Shown here piece after piece: positions 6,700 through 11,305 of a DNA stretch of 11,305 nucleotides (position 1 is the stretch's first letter; each line of letters begins with the position of its first letter). A program made the position numbers and the translations under genes. The notes beneath the pieces were generated by a model, which had not been told where the DNA came from, did not search any database, and worked only from the letters and a program-made list of their open reading frames with translations. The stretch covers positions 1-11,305 of the forward strand of contig JABIYQ010000073.1 of assembly GCA_018702715.1 (NCBI GenBank). The letters are read 5' to 3'. The stretch is from Desulfobacula sp. (GTDB taxonomy: Bacteria; Desulfobacterota; Desulfobacteria; Desulfobacterales; Desulfobacteraceae).

Positions 6700-8001
6700 A
6701 TGAAAAATAACGACTTTAAAAACTCATCTGATTTTTCAACTCAAATCAAATGGATTATCCTGTCAAGAATTATTTTTACGATCATGATGATTATATCCTG
6801 CCTTGTTTTTTCTTTAGGAGAAAACTTATCCTTTTTTTCACAGCCTTTTTTTTCTTTGTATAATATTGCAGCAGTTATTCTGATGCTTTCAATTGTTTAT
6901 TTGATCTGGCTGAATAAATTCAAAAATAAAATGGCGCTTGCCTATTTCCAGACCATTGCAGATACAATAATTGTAACAGCCATTATTTTTGTTACGGGCA
7001 GTTATGATAGTATCTTTACTTTTTTTTATCTGGTCGTAATTATATATACAGCTATGTTACTGCTTCAAAAGGGCAGCTTGATCATTGCAACTATTTCTTG
7101 TATGCAGTATGGTATCTTGATCGAACTGGAATACTATAAAATCATTCCTCCTTTTTCGGATTCATATTTTTTATCCAATACTATAAATGAGAGTCATATT
7201 ATTTACAGAATCATCATTGTAGTTGTGGCATGCTTTGCAGTAGCAATTCTCAGCGGTATTCTGGCTCTTCAGTTAAAAGGAGCCAAACAGGATTTAAAAA
7301 TAGCCCAGGAACATTTGAAAAGGGTCGAAAAAATGACTGCCGTGGATGAAATGATTTCCGGCATAGCCTATGAAATAAAAAATCCATTGGCCTCATTATC
7401 CGGTTCAATTCAATTGCTCCAAGAAGATACAAAACCAGGCTCTTATGAAGATAAGTTGATGCAGATAATTTTAAGGGAAACCCATCGACTTGAAAATATT
7501 GTTAATGATATCAGAATTTTTGCAAAACCGCATACAGATAATGCCGTTAGAATAAAACTTGCAGATGCCATTGAAGAAACCATTGAACTTTTTTTAAATG
7601 ACCCGGAATGGAATCAAAAAATTCGTGTAACCACCAACATGAATAAAAACCTTAGTGTTTTTATTGATCCATCGCATTTCACTCAAATTCTATGGAATTT
7701 ATTAAAAAATGCCGCTCAGTCCATAAAAGATCATGGGGAGATTAAAATTATACTTAAATCATCTATAAATAATCGAGTCCATTTGGCTGTTAAAGATTCA
7801 GGTAATGGAATTCAAAAAGAAAATTCCACTCATATTTTTGATCCATTTTACACTACTAAACCAGATGGTACAGGACTTGGCCTTTCTATTATTCATAGAT
7901 TGATTGATACTTATAACGGCATGATTGATTTTGAGTCAATACCTGGAAAAGGAACTATTTTCACTGTTCTTTTTAATGGCGACCCATCAAAAACAAAATA
8001 A
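6700..8001 (+). CDS. PilS-like membrane sensor histidine kinase with Tyr in place of the phosphoacceptor His
   Basis: A 433-residue membrane sensor. The first 190 residues hold about six hydrophobic spans (roughly 16-38, 53-71, 85-99, 104-122, 126-145, 167-190) with little periplasmic sequence, as in PilS. A short linker (about 192-210) leads to a HisKA dimerisation region. The ATPase domain looks complete: N box LLKNAAQSI with Asn337, G1 DSGNG (366-370), F box FDPFY (380-384), and G2 GTGLGLS (390-396). The H-box reads GIAYEIKNPLASLSG where the family has AHEI(R/K)NPL, so the residue normally phosphorylated is Tyr224 (TAT at 7369-7371). A usual Gly before it is also replaced, by Asp216. It may be a pseudokinase, as in Caulobacter DivL, or a damaged kinase. 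It starts 3 bases after pilC with no good ribosome site, implying coupling. No response regulator gene adjoins it. Confidence 0.88.
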   Translation: MKNNDFKNSSDFSTQIKWIILSRIIFTIMMIISCLVFSLGENLSFFSQPFFSLYNIAAVILMLSIVYLIWLNKFKNKMALAYFQTIADTIIVTAIIFVTGSYDSIFTFFYLVVIIYTAMLLLQKGSLIIATISCMQYGILIELEYYKIIPPFSDSYFLSNTINESHIIYRIIIVVVACFAVAILSGILALQLKGAKQDLKIAQEHLKRVEKMTAVDEMISGIAYEIKNPLASLSGSIQLLQEDTKPGSYEDKLMQIILRETHRLENIVNDIRIFAKPHTDNAVRIKLADAIEETIELFLNDPEWNQKIRVTTNMNKNLSVFIDPSHFTQILWNLLKNAAQSIKDHGEIKIILKSSINNRVHLAVKDSGNGIQKENSTHIFDPFYTTKPDGTGLGLSIIHRLIDTYNGMIDFESIPGKGTIFTVLFNGDPSKTK

Positions 8002-8008
8002 CAAAATC

Positions 8009-8038
8009 TTGACAATTTCAGGTTAACTAGGCTATTTA
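8009..8038 (+). promoter_or_regulatory. Candidate promoter for lysS-lolC-lolD
   Basis: A perfect TTGACA lies at 8009-8014, eight bases after the sensor kinase stop. The best -10 is poor: TATTTA at 8033-8038, with an 18-base spacer. Position in the only gap before lysS supports a promoter; the weak -10 lowers confidence. Confidence 0.35.
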
Positions 8039-8078
8039 TGCATGTTTTATCAAAACTAAAGTTAAACGGCCTGCAAGA

Positions 8079-8088
8079 TGCAATTGCA
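8079..8088. repeat. 10-bp palindrome TGCAATTGCA upstream of lysS
   Basis: A perfect palindrome 24 bases before the lysS ATG, just ahead of the GAAGG ribosome site (8099-8103). Another TGCAA is at 8072-8076. It could be an operator half-site pair or a chance match. The rest of the 8002-8112 gap shows no terminator, tRNA or small gene. Confidence 0.3.
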
Positions 8089-8112
8089 ATAAAGATATGA
8101 AGGTAAATATTT

Positions 8113-9591
8113 ATGGATAAAGATAACCAGCTGATACAAGTTCGAAAAGAAAAAATCAAAGAATTAAAAGAAAACGGGATTAACCTGTATCCTAATGATT
8201 TTAAACCATCATGTTCTATTAAAGTGCTTAAAGAAAATATAGAAAAAAAATCTGATACTTTAGGAGAAAATGGTGATCAGTTCAATATGGCTGGAAGAAT
8301 GATGGCCATCAATAAAATGGGAAAATCATCTTTTGTCAGGTTTAAAGATGGTTCGGATCAATTTCAGATATATTTACAAAAAAATACTCTGGGAGATGAA
8401 ACTTATTCTTTGTTCAAAAAACTTGATATTGGTGATTTTATAGGTGTTAAGGGGCCCTTGTTTCAAACCAGAACAGGAGAATGGACGCTTCTGGCAAAAG
8501 AATTCAGATTGCTCTCAAAGGCAGTAAGACCATTGCCTGAAAAATTCCATGGGATGAAAGATCCTGAAAAAAGATATCGTCAGAGGTACCTTGATCTTGT
8601 CACTAACGAAGATACCAGGCAGATTTTTATAAAAAGAAGCAAAATTGTAGCTTCCATGAGACGGTTTTTTGAAGAAAAAGGATTTATGGAGGTTGAAACG
8701 CCCATGATGCAGCCTTTAGCTGGAGGAGCTGAAGCCACACCTTTTAAAACCTGGCACAACGCCTTGGGAATGGAACTCTTTTTAAGAATTGCTCCGGAAT
8801 TATATTTAAAACGACTGGTTGTAGGCGGATTTGAAAAAGTATTTGAAATTAACCGAAACTTCAGAAATGAAGGCATTTCAGCTCGACACAACCCTGAATT
8901 TACAATGGTTGAATTTTATCAGGCATATGCTGACTATGAAGAGTTAATGGAGTTAACTGAAGATATGTTTGAATCCATTGTATCGCAAGTTGCAGACTCA
9001 ACCATTATAGAATATCAAGGCCAGGCCATTGATTTTAAAAAAGGCTGGCAACGTATTCCTATGATAGAATCTCTTACAAAAATTGGTGGAATTGATCCTG
9101 CAATAATAAATGATACGACACTTTTGCTCAATTTTGCACAGGAAAAAAATATAAAAATAACTAAAAAAGACCGGCATGGGAAAATCTTAACTAAACTTTT
9201 CGATACTTTGGTTGAACCCAAGTTAATTCAGCCCACATTTATAACCGGATACCCTGTGGAAGTATCTCCCTTATCTAGGAAAAACGACGATAATCCTGAA
9301 TTGACTGACCGGTTTGAATTATTTATTGCGGGAAGAGAAATTGCCAATGGATTTTCTGAAATTAATGATCCTGAAGATCAGCATAATAGATTTTTAATGC
9401 AGGTAAGACAAAGGGATGAAGGAAATCCAGAAGCTCACATCATGGATTCTGAATATGTGGAGGCCCTTGAGTACGGTATGCCGCCAACTGCTGGAGAAGG
9501 TATTGGAATTGACAGGCTGGTGATGCTTTTGACCAACTCGGCGTCCATTCGAGAGGTTATCCTTTTCCCCCATATGAAAAAGAATATTTGA
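8113..9591 (+). CDS. lysS: Lysyl-tRNA synthetase, class II
   Basis: Charges tRNA-Lys in the cytoplasm. The 492-residue protein has the standard bacterial LysRS layout. An N-terminal OB-fold anticodon-binding domain (about 55-150) is followed by the class II catalytic core. Motif 1 is around 187-201 (FEEKGFMEVETPMMQ), then GGAEATPF (204-211). Motif 2 runs through FEINRNFRNEG (244-254) with RHNPEFTMVEFYQAY (258-272). Motif 3 is GEGIGIDRLVMLL (461-473), with the ATP-binding Arg468. The C-terminus IREVILFPHMKK is typical. The ATG has GAAGG 9 bases upstream. It heads a tight cluster with lolC/E and lolD, an order familiar from Deltaproteobacteria (recalled, not searched). Nothing looks damaged. 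Confidence 0.97.
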   Translation: MDKDNQLIQVRKEKIKELKENGINLYPNDFKPSCSIKVLKENIEKKSDTLGENGDQFNMAGRMMAINKMGKSSFVRFKDGSDQFQIYLQKNTLGDETYSLFKKLDIGDFIGVKGPLFQTRTGEWTLLAKEFRLLSKAVRPLPEKFHGMKDPEKRYRQRYLDLVTNEDTRQIFIKRSKIVASMRRFFEEKGFMEVETPMMQPLAGGAEATPFKTWHNALGMELFLRIAPELYLKRLVVGGFEKVFEINRNFRNEGISARHNPEFTMVEFYQAYADYEELMELTEDMFESIVSQVADSTIIEYQGQAIDFKKGWQRIPMIESLTKIGGIDPAIINDTTLLLNFAQEKNIKITKKDRHGKILTKLFDTLVEPKLIQPTFITGYPVEVSPLSRKNDDNPELTDRFELFIAGREIANGFSEINDPEDQHNRFLMQVRQRDEGNPEAHIMDSEYVEALEYGMPPTAGEGIGIDRLVMLLTNSASIREVILFPHMKKNI

Positions 9592-9595
9592 ATAA

Positions 9596-10819
9596 ATGGT
9601 CTTTGAATTATTTATAGCGGGCAGATACCTTAAGGCAAAAAGAAAAGAAGGATTTATTTCTCTGATTAGTTTTCTTTCCGTTGCAGGCGTTACACTGGGA
9701 GTTATGGCCCTTGTGGTTGTGATTGCTGTAATGAGCGGTGCTGAAACAGACTTTAGAAAACGAATTCTGGGACTTGAACCCCATATCCTTGTTATGAATT
9801 ATTCTGGAAAATTTAATGCCGATTCTTCTCTATTAACTGAACTTAATCAAAGAGAACACGTTAAAGGTGCTTCACCAATTTTATTTGCCCAGGCAATGAT
9901 CAGGTCAAGTCGTTCTTTTTCCGGTGTCATGATTCGAGGAATCGACCCTGAAACCGGTTTTGGTCTTGTTAAGGGATTTAGCTCCAAACAACTAAAAAAA
10001 AGGTTTGACAAAGATAAGCTAAATGAAAATCTTCCCGGTATTATTTTAGGCCGGGCTCTTGCCGGTTCTGTTGGAGTAATCAAGGGAGACAAGGTAATTC
10101 TCATGTCGCCAAAAGGATTTATCTCTCCCATGGGCTATATCCCTTCAATGAAACGTTTTATTGTTACCGATACATTTGAATCAGGCATGTACGAATATGA
10201 CAATACCATGGCATATATCAATTTAACAGAAGCTCAACAACTTGCCGGTGTTAATAATCAAATTGACGCCATTGGTATATGGATCGACGATGTGTTTAAA
10301 GCTAAATCAATTAAAAAAAGTCTAAAAGACATATTAAAATCCCCGTTTTATTTACGAGACTGGATGGACATCAATAAAAGTCTTTTCGCAGCATTAAAAC
10401 TTGAAAAAACAGCCATGTTTATTATTTTGACACTTATTATCCTTGTCGCCGCATTTAACATAGCCAGTGCCCTGATAATGATGGTGATGGAAAAAACCAA
10501 AGACATTGCTGTGTTAAAGGCAATGGGGGCCACCAACAAAACAATCAGAAGAATATTTATTCTTGAAGGTATGATTATTGGTTTTTTAGGTACATTCTTA
10601 GGTACTTTTTCAGGCATAGTCATTTGTTTGATTCTAAAAAAATATGATTTTATTAAATTGCCGGATGCATACCCTTTTTCAACATTGCCGGTCCAACTTG
10701 AATATTTTGATGTGCTGGTAATTTCCATCAGTGCAATAATTATCTGTTTTTTTTCAACACTATACCCTGCCTATAAAGCGTCAAAAATGGACCCGGTTGA
10801 GGCAATAAGATATGGATAA
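9596..10819 (+). CDS. lolC: Lipoprotein-releasing ABC transporter permease, LolC/LolE family
   Basis: Inner-membrane subunit of the LolCDE complex, which extracts outer-membrane lipoproteins from the inner membrane and hands them to LolA. At 407 residues it is family length. The N-terminus is diagnostic: ELFIAGRYLKAKRKEGFISL (4-23), then a first span at about 22-48. A large periplasmic domain follows (about 50-270). Three C-terminal spans (about 273-298, 321-347, 372-392) make the FtsX-type permease region. The cytoplasmic loop MEKTKDIAVLKAMGATNKTI (298-317) contacts the ATPase. It starts 4 bases after the lysS stop with only weak purine-rich sequence ahead, so translation is probably coupled. 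LolC and LolE cannot be told apart here, and many bacteria of this group use a single permease as a homodimer. The symbol is therefore provisional. Confidence 0.92.
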   Translation: MVFELFIAGRYLKAKRKEGFISLISFLSVAGVTLGVMALVVVIAVMSGAETDFRKRILGLEPHILVMNYSGKFNADSSLLTELNQREHVKGASPILFAQAMIRSSRSFSGVMIRGIDPETGFGLVKGFSSKQLKKRFDKDKLNENLPGIILGRALAGSVGVIKGDKVILMSPKGFISPMGYIPSMKRFIVTDTFESGMYEYDNTMAYINLTEAQQLAGVNNQIDAIGIWIDDVFKAKSIKKSLKDILKSPFYLRDWMDINKSLFAALKLEKTAMFIILTLIILVAAFNIASALIMMVMEKTKDIAVLKAMGATNKTIRRIFILEGMIIGFLGTFLGTFSGIVICLILKKYDFIKLPDAYPFSTLPVQLEYFDVLVISISAIIICFFSTLYPAYKASKMDPVEAIRYG

Positions 10820-11305
10820 TATACCCCTTATATCACTTCAATGTGTTACAAAATGTTTTTATTCCAAAACATCAAAGATTGAGATATTAAAAGATGCATC
10901 CTTTAATATTTACAAGGGTGAAAAAGTCGCTATTGTTGGATCTTCCGGGATTGGTAAATCGACTTTATTAAATATTGTAGGCGCACTTGATAACCCTGAT
11001 TCCGGGCAGATTTTTTATAAAAAAAAAAATCTGCTTTCATATGGAGATGAAGAAATTGCCGGCTTTAGAAATTCAAAAATTGGTTTTGTATTTCAATTTC
11101 ATTATTTGCTTCAAGGTTTTTCAGCCTTGGAAAATGTTATGATACCGGGCTTGATAGCTCATCAAAATAAAAAAGGTGTCGAAAATAGTGCCATGAATAT
11201 GCTTGAAAGAGTAGGGCTGTCTTTAAGAGTTTCTCATCGGATAGAAGATCTTTCCGGAGGGGAACAACAAAGGGTTGCCCTTGCAAGAGCTTTGGTCATG
11301 AAGCC
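10812..11305 (+). CDS. lolD: Lipoprotein-releasing ABC transporter ATPase LolD, 3' partial
   Basis: ATP-binding subunit that powers LolC/E. The ATG at 10812 lies inside the last codons of the permease gene (8-base overlap in another frame), a usual sign of translational coupling. About 164 codons of some 225 are present. Visible motifs are Walker A GSSGIGKST (43-51), the Q-loop GFVFQFHYLL (91-100) in the form typical of LolD, and the ABC signature LSGGEQQRVALARAL (147-161). Walker B, the D-loop and the switch His lie beyond the window. The pairing with the preceding permease makes LolD much more likely than the related FtsE or MacB ATPases. An A11 run and an 11-bp inverted repeat fall in codons 65-75. 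Confidence 0.94.
   Translation, partial: MDNIPLISLQCVTKCFYSKTSKIEILKDASFNIYKGEKVAIVGSSGIGKSTLLNIVGALDNPDSGQIFYKKKNLLSYGDEEIAGFRNSKIGFVFQFHYLLQGFSALENVMIPGLIAHQNKKGVENSAMNMLERVGLSLRVSHRIEDLSGGEQQRVALARALVMK
11006..11034 (+). repeat. Perfect 11-bp inverted repeat with an A11 run inside lolD
   Basis: GCAGATTTTTT (11006-11016) and AAAAAATCTGC (11024-11034) are perfect complements around a 7-base loop. The right arm and loop include an unbroken run of 11 A (11019-11029), coding TAT AAA AAA AAA AAT. The stem is mostly A-T pairs with a short GCAGA end. It is within coding sequence, so it is not a normal terminator. Confidence 0.6.

Noticed and set aside
8002..8112. tRNA, riboswitch or small gene in the gap before lysS
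   Set aside because: There is no cloverleaf pattern, no long stem and no open frame with a ribosome site. Only a candidate promoter and a short palindrome are supported.
10348..10728. 126-codon minus-strand open frame opposite the Lol permease gene
   Set aside because: It lies antisense to conserved membrane segments of the permease, and its hydrophobic composition mirrors that coding strand.

Overview
The window is a dense, AT-rich bacterial chromosome segment (low GC by eye, not computed) made almost entirely of recognisable core genes. Several things point to a Gram-negative deltaproteobacterium, most likely a Desulfobacterales-type sulfate reducer: Lol lipoprotein-export genes, a type IV pilus PilC, a lysS-lolC/E-lolD order, and a very large DHH-CBS-tRNA nucleotidyltransferase fusion of the kind known from Aquifex and Deltaproteobacteria. 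This assignment is inferred from gene content. No insertion sequence, phage gene, CRISPR array, tRNA or rRNA was seen.

Layout: (1) bases 1-1611, plus strand: the 3' three quarters of argJ, then a RsuA/RluB/RluF-type rRNA pseudouridine synthase one base after it. (2) bases 1600-5350, minus strand: a translation and tRNA-maturation pair. The 892-codon fusion gene is transcribed first and trpS lies 61 bases downstream. trpS meets the pseudouridine synthase tail to tail with a 12-base overlap. (3) bases 5351-5484: a divergent intergenic region with candidate overlapping promoters and a repeated CAAATGAT word. (4) bases 5485-8001, plus strand: pilC, then a six-TM PilS-like sensor kinase three bases later. 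(5) bases 8002-8112: a gap with a consensus -35 box. (6) bases 8113-11305, plus strand: lysS, a LolC/LolE-type permease gene four bases later, and lolD overlapping that permease by 8 bases and cut by the window end.

Functional picture: arginine biosynthesis, rRNA modification, tRNA end maturation and tRNA charging (Trp, Lys) are interleaved with envelope functions (pilus assembly, lipoprotein release to the outer membrane).

The most unusual observation is in the sensor kinase. Its H-box reads AYEIKNPL where the family has AHEIxNPL, so the phosphoacceptor histidine is a tyrosine, one base away from His (CAT to TAT). The ATP-binding boxes are intact and no response regulator gene lies beside it. 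Also notable are a nine-G tract inside the fusion gene, where a one-base slip either way would truncate the protein after its DHH/DHHA1 part, and an 11-bp perfect inverted repeat with an A11 run inside lolD. I did not find a wholly new multi-gene system.
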